Below, piece by piece: positions 13,109-24,419 of a stretch of DNA of 64,000 nucleotides; position 1 is the stretch's first letter, and every line of letters starts with the position of its first letter. The DNA comes from Plumapathes pennacea (taxonomy: Eukaryota > Cnidaria > Anthozoa > Antipatharia > Myriopathidae), in assembly GCA_964036295.1 (NCBI GenBank), contig OZ038467.1:17705670-17769669 (forward strand). The letters are read 5' to 3'. The translations under genes and the position numbers were made by a program. Below the pieces are notes generated by a model, which worked only from the letters and a program-made list of their open reading frames with translations, did not search any database and was not told the origin of the DNA.

Positions 13109-14437
13109 GAACTTGTTGTCGCCGTTCTTTATCTGATATTTCCTTACTTTGATTCCCCACTTAGAATGTGCCCAATTAGGAAGGACCTTAAGTAGCTTCT
13201 TGTTGTCATGCTGCTTGTTGAGAGTTTCTAGATCTTCAATGGACTTCATTGCCATCTCACAGGTCTTCAAAAAGTCTGCGAATTCTCTCAGGGCAGCTCC
13301 ATCCTTCGGGGCGATTCTCTGCCAGTTTTCGAGCTTGCTTCGGAAAGCATCCGCGACAACCGAAGGGTGACCAAAACGTTTCTCTAAAATGTTTTTTGCC
13401 TCTCTATAGGCGTCTGGTGATTCAACATACTGGTAACCTTCAATTACCTTCTTTGGTGTTCCAGAAAGATACTGTAGTAGATACAGGATCTTTTCACTTG
13501 ACGTGACTGCTCTTTTCTCTATCACTGCCTCAAAGGCGCTTTTCCACAAAGGCCAATCCAGGGGGTTTCCGTTGAAGACTGTAAGGTTTGGTAAAGGCAT
13601 TCTGACTGTTTGCATGCACTCTGCGATGACCTCTGAGATGTTGTGTTGAGGCTGAAAGGCTGTATCTTGTGAAGTTGGATAATCAGGCAAAGAGGACAAA
13701 TATTGGTTGACTCGTTCTTCCTTCACCTTTTCTTCAACGGGTTCTTGGCCTAGCATTTCTCGGGTAAATCTCATGTCTTCTTCCTCTAACTTCGCGATAG
13801 CTTCTGCTTCAGCCTTGACTCTTTCGTAGTCCTTTGCCTTCTGCAGTTCCTCCATTTCGCACTCTCTCTTCTGGATTTCCATTTTCTTCTGGGTTTCCAT
13901 TTTTGCATACTTGCACTCTACCCGTTTTTTGGCCAATTCTGCCGCAGCTTTCATTCTTAATGAGGAGGTGTCTGACTTCATGGAGCTTCTCGAGACGTGC
14001 GATTTACCGCTGATAGAGCGCAGCTCTTCTCTCTCTAACTCGAAGATCATTTCGCCGATCCTTTGCCTCAGCTCCAGAGCTTGTTTGAGAGAGAAATTAG
14101 ACTCTACGAGCGTGTCCTTCATTTCTTCTCCTGACAATAATGCTGTAAATTCAGACCGTGCCGCTTGCAGACCCTTTCGACACTGCTCTAGCTGTGTTCT
14201 TTTCTCTCTCAGAACGTTGGTGTCTGTTATATCATTCCATTGCATGTCTATCAGATCAACTGCATTTTTCAATTCATTTAGGGCCTTGTGGTACGTTTTT
14301 TCTTTCAGGGAACGCATAAACTCCATACCTTTCTCGGTAAGTTTTCGTGTTCTGACACCGTGATCCGACATGTTGCTGTGAGCTTCTTCAGGTGCCCTTT
14401 CGGATTGGCTCTCCAAACATGGTGGCGACGACGCCAT
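13073..14437 (-). pseudogene. BEL gag fragment (DUF1759 type)
   Basis: I start it at the ATG at 14437; a second in-frame ATG at 14371 is a possible alternative. The N-terminal half is a long charged region with heptad-like spacing, probably coiled coil (for example MEIQKRECEMEELQKAK). The C-terminal part contains the gag motif PNLTVFNGNPLDWPLW and EKRFGHPSVVADAF, typical of the DUF1759 capsid-like region. The frame runs into an 11-base C run on the coding strand (13099-13109) and ends nine codons later in sequence unlike any gag, while the neighbouring frame continues correctly. The break is thus in the homopolymer. Confidence 0.9.
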
Positions 14438-14537
14438 CGCCGGTCTTCCACAATCCGAGGTCCGAGTACCAAATTCCAGGTTCCACAATTCCTCGTGTCT
14501 CGCCGAGTTTCATCAAACTCGCAAGGAAAAGTTTTAC

Positions 14538-14930
14538 TGTAACCGCCGGTCGATTCACAGAAGAGACCTTGGTTAAAAGGCTGTGTATTTACTGAGATGA
14601 CGTAAAACTAAGGAGAAGAATACAATACAATGTACATAATGAGGCGATTGAACGGAAAGTATAACGAGCGAAATATCACAATAACAAGCATGATTGTAAA
14701 TACAAAACAATCAAAGGGGAAAGGCGATGAAAGTAATATTGACCTTTATCCAGCTTCTTAAGGGTAGGAAGTAGGTAACTCGCACCAAGGACCAAAATAT
14801 CGAAGCAACGAAAAACAGCGACACACGCTGCTGGTTCAATTTTTATCACGTGATCGCAAAGGGCGCGAAAAGACTAAGTAACGCGTCCAGGGGACTGGGC
14901 TGCCCCCACGTGGCTCCCCATGGAGCTACA
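14538..14930 (-). repeat. 5' LTR of the BEL/Pao element
   Basis: 393 bp and the near-identical partner of 7932-8324; being upstream of gag on the minus strand, it is the promoter LTR. AAAAC follows at 14931-14935. Confidence 0.95.
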
Positions 14931-15830
14931 AAAACAAAGGCTACTCTTGTTGGGAGTTACCAAAGTAAAAGTCCCATCAATGGCAGAGTGAGGGGGTATC
15001 TGCGATTATCGTATTTCTAGTATTGAAAATGATCAAGTTCAAGATTCTCCCGAAAACCGTCAAAACGCACGCTCGTCCAATCTGAAAGTCTGTTTCACGG
15101 CACTTCGCTCAAGTCAGTCCTTGAATGAAAGCGGAACACCACTCGCGTTCACTTGAATAAGTTGACAGGCTGCTAAATGAAGATGAATTTTACAAGAAAT
15201 GTGTCGGATATTAGTACCGCTGTTTGTCAAGAATTCAAAAGAACCGGCGAGAATGTTTTGAGCCGTCAGGTTTCAACTTTCAGGACAACGGTGTCACTCG
15301 ACGTAAACATGTCTGCACACAACACATCCTGCCGAAGAAGGTAGTTTGTACAATCCATTTGTTTGCTTTACTTGAGCATTACTTGAACTCTGCCGGACGA
15401 CAGTAAACTCCACTGAATCGACTCAACGGCTTTTGTGCCACCGAGCCGACAGCCAAGACAGACTCATCAGCGATGATGAGTGCCTTGTGCCTTCATCACC
15501 ATAAACCTACAATATTATTCGTGTGAAACTCTGGTGATCTAAGTCATCTAGTTACTAGCTACGAGTCACAGGAGACGAAGGTATAAAGGATAGAAACTTT
15601 AGAGAATGTTCTTTGACTGTGTAATTGTTGGCTTTCTGTCTCACGGTTTCCGAATTAAATTTCATGCAATATTCAGACAATTTTTCTTCACGCTGCTTCA
15701 CTAATTGCACATGATTTGCACACGGCTTCACTATTTGCTCTAATAGCCCACTGCAGTTTCTGTAACACATGAATCTTTGAAGTAGGGTACGACTCGCAGT
15801 CTTTTTATTTCAGGATTCGTCATTTCCATG
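14931..15830. other. End of STPR element, then unassigned DNA
   Basis: 14931-15023 is the displaced right end of the STPR element, matched by its TATCTGCGATTATCGTATTT motif to 49680-49702. From about 15024 to 15830 I see no gene, no tRNA and no clear repeat boundary; the short ORFs lack any family signature. Confidence 0.45.
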
Positions 15831-15839
15831 TCTTTGTAC

Positions 15840-15960
15840 TTATTAATAAAATGTTTTTTTAACTAATCAGAGCGCGCGTAGTATCATAGTTATTTTATAA
15901 ATATATTTATAACATAGTCAGGATATAAGTCACGTTCTGATTGGTCAAAAAGCGTGCTCC
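15840..15960. repeat. Imperfect fold-back sequence
   Basis: A segment with AATCAGAGCGCG at one end and CTGATTGGTCAAAA at the other folds back around an AT-rich centre (ATAAATATATTTATAA). It resembles the better-preserved inverted repeat at 17040-17130. Confidence 0.45.
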
Positions 15961-15969
15961 ATAACTTTA

Positions 15970-16201
15970 AGGTGGTGTTACACTGGTCGATTTGCAACGA
16001 CGATTTGCAACGCCGATTTGCTCCAAACTAACGCAACGGTGTTGCAAGTTTTTGAATCGCTTTCAAAAACTTGCAACGCGTTGCAGCACTGCAAACATCG
16101 CGAAAAATCGTTCGCAATGCCGTGTTACACCTCAACGTTTTTTAGCACAACATCGCATCGTTGCAAATCGTCGTTGCAAATCGACCAGTGTAACACCACC
16201 T
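15970..16201. mobile_element. PIF/Harbinger-type MITE
   Basis: 232-bp element with about 43 bases of perfect terminal inverted repeat, starting AGGTGGTGTTACACTGGTCG. It is flanked by TTA on both sides (15967-15969 and 16202-16204), the TWA target duplication of PIF/Harbinger transposons. The arms are built from repeated TTGCAACG words. No transposase is encoded. Confidence 0.85.
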
Positions 16202-16204
16202 TTA

Positions 16205-17030
16205 TCTTGCACGCCCGTGCTCAATAATATGACGTGAGCAAATGCCGCTTCCTTTCGACTTTTTCTAGCTTTTCCTCGTTTAAAAATTAACAGACGCTTT
16301 ACAACTCAGAAGAGAATAGCTTTATTTTTCCGAAGAAAGTTGTACTACATGAAGTCACACCGGCATCCAAAGGAAATCAAGTCTAAAAAATTCTGTCAGT
16401 TTCAACAGTCGGCACAGAAAATTGTATGAATAAAAACTCACCTATTTCTCGACGGCTTAATTCTCATGGACAGTGAAATCCATCACAGCAAAGATAAATG
16501 TCCGTCAAGACTTCAATAATTTTAAAATGAAGCGACGTTCACTTATTCCGAAAGCCGCAATACTTTCAGTGTTTACCGTACAGTTCGCTGGCAGCTCAAC
16601 AAACAAGTCCGCTCGGCAAACAATTCTCTTTCGTTCATGGTGATTGTTCACATTCTTTGACGAATCACTTTGTTTTTCCAGACCCGCACTGTCTGCCATA
16701 GTTCAAGGTGAATCTCACGTTGTTTTGAAGCAGCGACTTGAATTTCCTGGGTTCATCTTCAACAATTGTACCGTTCAGAACATTTACATCGTCACAAATT
16801 CTAAAGTCACCGCAGGCTGCTGGCTCAACAGCATTTTCGGTGTTTTCGTCGATTAAACGACATCTTTTCCATCGACTCTCATCAACTTTTAGATAACAGA
16901 AATGTTAGTAAGTTGTGGCGTGTTTTCAATCAGCCAATGAGAGTTTGTTTTTCTTTTGCGGCGTCGAAAGAGAATTTTGCATTCAATCAGAAATGAAAAT
17001 TTGTTTTCCCTCGTATTTCGTGTGCCTATG
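16205..17030. other. Unassigned intergenic DNA
   Basis: I see no gene here. Short ORFs on both strands have no recognisable domain and no supporting splice sites. Confidence 0.4.
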
Positions 17031-17041
17031 TTATATATATA

Positions 17042-17123
17042 TAACCAATCAGCGCGCGGCTTGTATCGTGACTATGTTATATATATATACCCATAGTCAC
17101 GATACAAGCCGCGCGCTGATTGG
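17042..17123. repeat. Inverted repeat with (TA) centre
   Basis: CCAATCAGCGCGCGGCTTGT and the bases after it, through CGTGACTATG, recur as an exact reverse complement after a short TATATATATA loop, giving arms of about 34 bases. It can form a strong hairpin and is probably a small fold-back transposon. Short CCACG-containing repeats (17128-17190) follow. Confidence 0.75.
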
Positions 17124-17199
17124 TCGAAAACCGTGGTTTGCCAAGTATAAACCACGCTTACCCGTGGTTTATAAGTTATAAACCACGCTTACGTCATCC

Positions 17200-18020
17200 T
17201 CTGGCAAAAAAAAATTATGCGAGAGTCACCATTGCTCAACTTCGAGATAAAATTTGGCTTTAAGTGAAAGACACCGCCTAGTACAGTATGGTCAAAGCAG
17301 TTCACCGTGAATCGGTAAACGTGACCTCATCAAAAAGCACTTCAACAGTTTGGAGATGGAAAATCTATGTGGCGAACGGCCGCGGCACAAGTGTTCTTAC
17401 GACTCGGTTTAAGCACTGTCCCTAAGTACAGCATATTTGGGAGTTACAATTACACAAATGGGTTGTTTGAAGTTGAATACTTCAACAAGGAAGGAGAGAG
17501 CAAATCATTCAGTTGAAGAAGCTCAACCGTGAGCAATCACTAAACATGAACGGCGAAGACAGACGTGTCTGCAGTGATGCAAGAGAAAGAATTTCCGAAA
17601 ATGTGACTAAAAAAAATGATTGAAGAGTTTTCGGACGGACTTCAAATGATTATACTACGAGGTAGAGTCAAGAAATTGGTAAGTTTTCATTCACACAATT
17701 TTCAAGTCGGCCGTTGAAGCGTTTGTTGATTCCCTTCAAATTTGCATTTTATGCACTAGCCCAATGTATGGTTTTACGTACTTATAGTCTAAATTTCTAC
17801 GGGAAAATATAGTTCTTTACTATGAGATGTTGTCTAATTTTATAGAACAGACGAGCTGGTTGAAAAGTTGAAGTTAATCTGTACTGACTTGACAGTTCGG
17901 ACCGCCGAGCCGTTTAGGAGAATTTGTTTTTTCATCGCTGTTAGCATTCCAACATTTATAAATAAAGACAACTTTTTGTAAAACTGAAAAGGTTCTATGT
18001 TGTAAAACAAATAAACCAGC
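17200..18020. other. Unassigned intergenic DNA
   Basis: No coding region, RNA gene or repeat boundary could be supported. Confidence 0.4.
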
Positions 18021-18022
18021 TT

Positions 18023-18178
18023 CAAGCGTGCTCCGTTCAGAAATAAATCACTTAGCAAGTGCCGAGAGCAATCAAGAAGTGGAGTAAAACGGTCGCCTTC
18101 GGCTCGCGTTTCTCCCTACACTTCTTTCGTGTTCTCGTCACTTGCTCCGTGCTTTATTTCTGAACGGAGCACGCTTGC
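18023..18178. repeat. Fold-back element
   Basis: AAGCGTGCTCCGTTCAGAAA at the left end is matched by its reverse complement at the right end, with weaker pairing continuing inward around TCGCCTTCGGCTCG. Confidence 0.7.

Positions 18179-18180
<2 letters not shown>

Positions 18181-18239
<59 letters not shown>
18181..18239. repeat. (TA)n microsatellite, left of MITE
   Basis: Pure TA dinucleotide ending at the TA target duplication of the next element. Confidence 0.95.
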
Positions 18240-18645
<406 letters not shown>

Positions 18646-18795
18646 GAAAAAACCAAAGAGACTACGCTTTCATCCCTACAAGCATGTTTCGTGATGAACT
18701 CACTCTTCACGGGATTTAATAGATAGAATGCTCTCGACCATCACATTTATACTATAGATTTACATATTTGGCGGCGGTAAATTTGAATGTATTGT

Positions 18796-19239
18796 TCAGG
18801 TGTTACGTAGTAATGCTTTGTTTCTATGGCGGCATGAAGATACAAGTTCATTACGTTTGTTAAGCGATGATAGTTCAGGTCGGCAGATTATTAGAAATTT
18901 TTCTTTGAGGCAGAGGTTACATCTTTTACTTGAGCTGTTATAAGGCGAGCTAGATGAAAGAATACGCCATGAAATAGAATAGTTGATGTTACTTTCCTTA
19001 AGCGTCCAGATGTGTTTGCTGAGTTCGGTGGAGTTTCTGTGCTTTATATGGCGGAATGATGCAGTGTCATTTCTGTATCTTGTCTTGAACTGGTTTTCTG
19101 TGAGTCCGATGTATGTTTCAGTGGTGTTATCGTCCTGGCGTGTAGCGGTGGCTTGGTAGATAACTGATGATTGTAGGCAGTTACCGTTGAGTGGGCATGG
19201 ACGCTTACACCACCGGATCTCATGCACTACATGATTCAA
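18796..19239 (-). pseudogene. Penelope-like element, GIY-YIG endonuclease end
   Basis: A 147-codon minus-strand fragment matching the C-terminus of Penelope-like retroelements: a Cys cluster (CPLNGNC), the GIY-YIG-type nuclease core (VIYQATA then ETYIGLTENQFKTRY), STELSKHIW, then KRCNLCLKEKFLII and SSCRHRNKALLRN at the end. In intact elements this nuclease nicks target DNA for reverse transcription. The upstream reverse transcriptase is absent; on the minus strand the preceding sequence loses the frame. It is a 5'-truncated copy. A separate Penelope RT relic lies at 54192-55260. Confidence 0.85.
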
Positions 19240-19389
19240 CTAGTCCAGCAAATAAATCTAGTAACGTTCATCAACTTTGATTTGACCAATGTTCATAACA
19301 GTCATAGAGTGATTTGCTCTCGAGTCTCCGATTGCAATGACGGCAAACAACATCTGAAAACACAAAACTTCTTGTATCCAGTTCCAACT

Positions 19390-19924
19390 GTCATCGAAAA
19401 CCATTCCGTTTCTGTGCTGTCCACCGAGCCATCCGCTCCTCAGCCCCCAAGCTTTAGCGTACCGTTACGCCATTTCTGCGTCTTTCATGAACACTAGGCT
19501 CCTCCGGTGCTGGCACTCTGCGGATCTGTGGCTTTTCCGTGTAGCCACAGACTTCAGACTTCATCCGATACAGTTCCTCTCTTCTTTTAAGACTACTGGC
19601 TCTGTGCTGACCACCAAGCCATCCGCTTCTCAGCCACCAAGCTTTACCCTGCCGTTGCGCCACTTCCGCGTCTTCCACGAACACTAGGCTCCTCCGGTGC
19701 TGGCACTCTGCGGATCTCTGGCTTTTCCGTGTAGCCACAGACTTCAGTCCTCCTACTTGATGTAGTTCCTCCAAATTTGCTCAAAATTTGCCGGGTCTCG
19801 GATAAGATCAAAGGGCGACCATTACTTTGATCTGGTTCTGCCTCCGTCATTACAACGTTTCATGTCGTCTTTGGCCATCTTGATCGGATCAAAGCACTGA
19901 TTCGCATCCCACCGCTGCCACCAA
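19390..19924 (-). pseudogene. Leader and degraded gag start of an LTR element
   Basis: On the minus strand, just inside the LTR, comes TTGGTGGCAGCGGTGGGATG, the type of primer-binding/leader sequence found after the 5' LTR of many animal Ty3-like elements. An ATG near 19876 starts a reading frame broken by stops. The interior contains two tandem copies of about 192 bp (19395-19590 and 19591-19780, each with GTGTAGCCACAGACTTCAG). No reverse transcriptase or integrase follows; a Penelope fragment lies beyond. Confidence 0.6.
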
Positions 19925-20217
19925 TGTAACGGACCAAGGCCAGTGCGCTCTGACCTTTCACCGGAGCCTTAGAAGGCCGAAGAACAACTACCAAACGCAG
20001 CTTAGACACGAGTGAAGCAGAACGTTTATTAATTGCGAAACCCGAGCTTATATGGGGATCAGTGACAGTCAACTACGTCACATCCGACAGTAGCCAGGTA
20101 CATGTGTTGTGCAACACTAAAAGCAACCCATATGGGGTTTCTCTCGACACGACCGGTACAAATCATAATGACATTTCCTAGTGACTACAATACAGCAGAA
20201 GAGGGTAAATTCTGACA
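19925..20217 (-). repeat. Lone 5' LTR of a Ty3-like element
   Basis: 293 bp that, read on the minus strand, begins TGTCAGAATTTACC and ends GGTCCGTTACA. It contains a TATA-like CATATAAG and an AATAAA polyadenylation signal in the right order for a promoter LTR. The leader follows directly. No second LTR is present in the window, so the element is truncated. Confidence 0.75.
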
Positions 20218-20255
20218 AACTACAAGTTCATTATATTATATTATATATATTTAGG

Positions 20256-20390
20256 GAACGATTTTGGCTTGTGTTCTTAAGTTCACCGCGGAAGCTTTGA
20301 GAATAGCCGTTAACACTAAATGTTTGATGGATACCGCTGGGGGATTGCAAATTTCTCTGTCGCCGCTAAATATATCGCACAGGACCTTCG
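20256..20390 (+). repeat. Dispersed repeat shared with 24298-24419
   Basis: GGGAACGATTTTGGCTTGTG to CTGTCGCCGCTAAATAT is almost identical to 24298-24419. A diverged relative is part of the inverted-duplication arms (21090-21190). Confidence 0.75.
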
Positions 20391-20459
20391 TAAAATACGG
20401 TGATCGAAATTCTTTTTTCCTAATAATTCTTTTGTCTTTTTTTCCCTTTTTAACTTGTG

Positions 20460-20790
20460 AATGCGAAGCAATGAACAAACATAATCAAACGATACCATTT
20501 CGACAAGCTGAAGTCGCTCCTGGCTGGGTTTTTTAGTTTTATCATACGCTCGTCAAACAACCGTGAATTTATCAAACCTGCGGTGATAATAGCTCTGAAA
20601 CAAAACGGGCCGACTGGAAATTTAGAAAGCCTGGTAGAAGAAACGCAATTTTGAAGACAAAAGAAACAGATAAGTAATGAAGCGCAGGCTACATTAATCG
20701 AGGCCTGTAATTAGAAACAAATGTTTGAAGTCAAACTGTCAAAATCAATTATGCATGAAAATGAGACTAGTCACGCATACTCCCAAGCTC
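20460..20790 (-). repeat. Dispersed repeat, inverted copy of 2230-2660
   Basis: Includes the reverse complement of TAGCCTGCGCTTCATTAAT and neighbouring words. Related sequence (GAAGCGAAGGCTGGATTAAT) is found at 25880-26050 and 60435-60578. Confidence 0.6.
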
Positions 20791-20844
20791 AAAATGTAAA
20801 TTCTCTTATCCTTTTGAAGCAAATGTACGAGTGTTGTAACTATC

Positions 20845-22737
20845 ATTGTTTGTGGCTAACACAAGCTTTAAAATGGAGAGTGTTTTTTTTTTCTGGGTTA
20901 CGAATCAGCACACGGTGATTGGTTTGCATTATCACGTGATTTGCGATGACGCTATGCAGTTGACTTTCCTCGTGAGCGACTTAAGATGTCGGCGATTGAA
21001 GCAAGAGACTGAAATTGAATTGTGTTAAAGTTAGCCTGTATCCCATCCGAACTAAATATCGGTTGGCTTTCTGGATGCACGAAAGCCATACTTTAAGAAC
21101 GATTTTGGCTTGCATTGTTTTTAAACGTCGGAAGATTTGAAAATAGCCGTACACAAATGCTTGATGTGTTACCAGCGGGACCCCCGTAAAGTACGAAGGG
21201 TTGTGTTTTTGCAAATGTTCGATTATAGATACCACTTCAACCAATGTATCTGTGTTCTGAGCAATATTTGTGTGAAAGAACATCGAATAAGTAGTAGAAG
21301 ACGTGTTAAAACTTGATAAAACTTGAACTTTTCCCTACGGGCAGAGCGTTTCCCTTTGTCGGAAACTCTAGGGCTTTGTGTAACGCGCGGCGTATACGAA
21401 CAGTCGGCGTTTAACTTCGTTTTGCGTGAAGTAAAGGTTCTTTGTTTATTGTCTGAGGATACTGAATTACTAATAGGTTTGAGGCAAATATTACGCGAGA
21501 TTAAGATACAAGATCTGTCAATCAAATGTCACGAGCATAATATCATAGAACGGGGAATCCCAAATCATCAGCTACTTAGCTTTCACTCACGCCGCTTTAA
21601 CAAAAGCAGGGAAGACCGGCAGACGATTACATCGAGAATATTTGTCACTGAATACCTCGAAGTCTTCAAAAGCTCAAGGTTGATATCCGACTATCCGAGC
21701 CTAATGTTCGCTCCACAAGCGTGATGCACGCCTTTGTTGTCACGGTATTCAAACGTCTGCAGCTTCCGATAAAGATTAATTTTGCATCGACCCAGAATTT
21801 TGCGTTAAAGCTTAATGCATAGCAGTCTTGAACATATTAGTGATCAGACTTGTACATGTAGGATGCGTAACTTCTGAGATGGCTTTTTCATACGAAGTAA
21901 CTTCACCATGGGAAGTATCATGTTTTAATGTGCTGCAGAGATAAGTCTAAAAAGCTTTCAATTACAGCTACTTGAACATGATGCACACGCTGGGAAGATT
22001 AGCAAAGACGAGATAAGACTAAAAAGCTGTTATTACAGCTACTTGTACATGATACATACGCAAACATTCCAACACCTGCTGCAGAGATAGGCATAAACAA
22101 GCAATATTAAAGAGAGTGGCACTGAGAAAGCTTTTTGTTGTTGCTGTTAGGGTCTTCGTTTTCCGGGGTTATAGGTCTTTGTTTTCAGTACGCTGTCTTA
22201 CAGCTACTTAAGATGTCGGGTATTCCCCAGTCAATCCCAGTACAAAATGACAACACAGTTCCTCCAAAAAACATGTCAGCTTGAAAATTCACTCAACAAA
22301 GTTGCCAGGTTATATAGCAAACGTCACACCAGTACTGTCACGTGCATCGGAAAGCAAGTTCAAAAACGATCACTTAAGTCAAAAGCAAATCACTCATTGA
22401 AAATATTATTCCGTATGAAACATCATACCCGGCTTGAGTCGGGAGCTATGAAAACTGGGTTGTTACAAACGAAGAATATTCCTACGGGGCCTTCGATAAT
22501 TGTTTTCTCTCAATTATTATAAAACACTTTTTCGTGAATATCTGTTTGACCGAAATTAGAAGAAAAGAGGGCAAGAAAAATAAAGGAAGCTCTTGGATCC
22601 GTCATGTGCAAAAACTGACTCGGCTATAATATCTTTTGCATATAAACGCACGACAAAAGTTCCTCTCCCGGGACCCCGCGTGTCTCTATTCATTGTACTA
22701 ATGACGCCACAAGCGCACTGGCCACGGTCCTGTCTTG
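20845..22737 (-). repeat. Large inverted duplication, arm B
   Basis: Reverse-complement partner of 3617-5535, about 15.3 kb away. The ORF-like frame corresponding to arm A is at 21323-21724 on the plus strand, again without an initiating ATG. The distal end includes the segment with CCTCTCCCGGGACC, also found in arm A. Confidence 0.8.
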
Positions 22738-23545
22738 TTACATCATATAATATTGAGATGTGTAGTGAAAGCATACAGTACATAAGAGCTCTAAACAATG
22801 TCATACATAATCGATTACTTGGGCGTCGGGCCTCTGCGAATATCGTATTTCTAGTATTATGACATAGTGCGCCTAATGGTTCGTTTAATAAGTCTCGAAT
22901 TGAATAATTCAAGGGAGTTTTGGATTGAGCATCCAAGCGGCTTTATGCTAAAAACTTTTGTAAGAGACCAGCCTCTATTTTTTCAACGTGTGGTCGTTTA
23001 CGAGAGCCCTTTATCGTAAGCAACTAGCTTTAGTTACGACCACTTTTTCGAATTTCTGAGGTGGTCGCCAACAAGAGCTTCAACTATAGAACGTATTATA
23101 AGCGGTTATATTATAAACGGACGAGCAAATACCTAGCCCTAATGAGCAAATACGCAACCTTGAATGATAATTAGCCGTAAATTGCATTGATGCGAGTGAA
23201 AAACCGTAACCTCAGTAATGGACAAATATAATTCGGTAAATTGCATTGATTCGGCTAGGCATTGAGATGGGGCGGTTTTAATGAGACAGTGTAGTTTTTG
23301 CGGGGAAATCTGCAATATCAGTTTGGAGTGTAAAACCCAGACATGATATCTACAGGCTTGTGTGTACAACTATCAAAATAATATACAAATGAGGCAAAAT
23401 ATGGCATGATTGGATGAACTTGCCCAAAACGCACAGTCGCTCGTTTCGACTCAGACATCTCCAGAATTTGACTTAATCTGCGACAACCACGTCAAACTTT
23501 AGTTGATGTCCTTTTCTGATTTTATATAATACCATAAGATTCAAT
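22738..23545. repeat. Mixed dispersed repeats, no gene
   Basis: 22836-22858 is an end fragment of the STPR element (CGAATATCGTATTTCTAGTA). 23118-23180 carries GACGAGCAAATACC words shared with 5545, 28670, 29170 and 60290. 23325-23545 matches 57000-57195 and is the upstream part of the exon-bearing unit, separated here from its remainder at 27165. Confidence 0.6.
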
Positions 23546-23667
23546 CTCGTACCCAGACCCTCCGATGTCTTACGCGCATACTCGATGAAATCAAAGGCTC
23601 TGGCAGAATCCGAGTTTTAGATGATCCTGATTGCTCGCGGATGCGCAGCTGCAGCGAGCTTAAAAAT

Positions 23668-24109
23668 GGAGTTTATTTTTGTTTTCCTTTTTCTGGGTCG
23701 AGAATCAGCACACGGTGATTGGTTCATATTATCACGTGATATGCGATGACGTAAACCGCCGCCCGGTTGGTTCAGTTGGCTGAGTGCCGGTCTTTCGTGC
23801 AGAAGGTCGCGGGTTCGAACCCCGGCCGGACCAGCACTCGGGGTCTTAAAATAACTAAGGAGAAGATGCTGCCTTTCTTTCTATCAGCAAATGGTAAGAT
23901 CTTCACGTGGCTCTGATGACTACGTAAAATGGCGGTCCCGTCTCCCTATACTTCTATACTTGATTACAGGGGGGACGTAAAAGAACCACTGAGGACGTAA
24001 ACAAACTCTGGCAGTGACCCTCAGTGCCACCCTCAGTGCCTGTACTCCACAGTAATATGGCGAAGCCAAATTGTTGCTGAAAAGCCCCTTGAGGGGAGCA
24101 TCAATAAAA

Positions 24110-24140
<31 letters not shown>

Positions 24141-24165
24141 TGTATGTATGTATGTATTGTATGTA
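23668..24165 (+). mobile_element. tRNA-derived SINE, copy 1
   Basis: The head at 23757-23834 has a Pol III A box (TGGTTCAGTTGG, about 23768-23779) and a perfect B box (GGTTCGAACCC, 23812-23822). The acceptor arms do not pair, so it is tRNA-derived and not a working tRNA gene. A unique body follows, up to AATAAAAATATG, then a (ATGT)n tail at 24111-24165, as expected for a SINE 3' end. The same body and head occur on the minus strand at 37795-38250. The preceding 23668-23756 is shared by both copies and also by the inverted-duplication arms, so the true 5' end is uncertain. Confidence 0.8.
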
Positions 24166-24297
24166 ATTGACTTCGCTAAACAACTCGAGATGTGGCCAGT
24201 GAATATTGCTCGTTACTTGTGCGTAAAAGTTAACTGCATCCCATCCAAACTCAACACCATTGGGCTTTGTGGAACATGTACGGATAAACTGGATTTT

Positions 24298-24419
24298 AGG
24301 GAACGATTTTGGCTTGTGTTCTTAAGTTCACCGCGGAAGCTTTGAGAATAGCCGTTAACACTAAATGTTTGATGGATACCGCTGGGAGATTTCAAATTTC
24401 TCTGTCGCCGCTAAATATT
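24298..24419 (+). repeat. Dispersed repeat shared with 20256-20390
   Basis: Almost identical to the earlier copy up to CGCCGCTAAATATT, where the next inverted-repeat element is inserted. Confidence 0.75.

Larger units (their letters stand above)
7932..14930 (-). mobile_element. BEL/Pao LTR retrotransposon, full length, frame-broken
   Basis: 6999-bp element on the minus strand. The two 393-bp LTRs begin TG and end CA and differ at only one position that I can find (G/A in TTCAGTTTTT near 8233). The flanks carry a 5-bp target duplication AAAAC (7927-7931 and 14931-14935), as expected for the BEL/Pao superfamily. Between the LTRs, read from right to left, are gag (DUF1759 type), zinc knuckles, aspartic protease, reverse transcriptase, RNase H, integrase and a C-terminal DUF5641-type tail, the normal BEL order. 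A purine-rich stretch with GTGGGGAG lies just before the 3' LTR at 8325-8340. I did not find a convincing primer-binding site. Three frame breaks divide the coding region. The insertion interrupts the STPR element. Confidence 0.95.

Noticed and set aside
23757..23834. tRNA gene
   Set aside because: The A and B boxes are good, but the acceptor ends do not pair and the same head occurs with the same body elsewhere, so it is a SINE.
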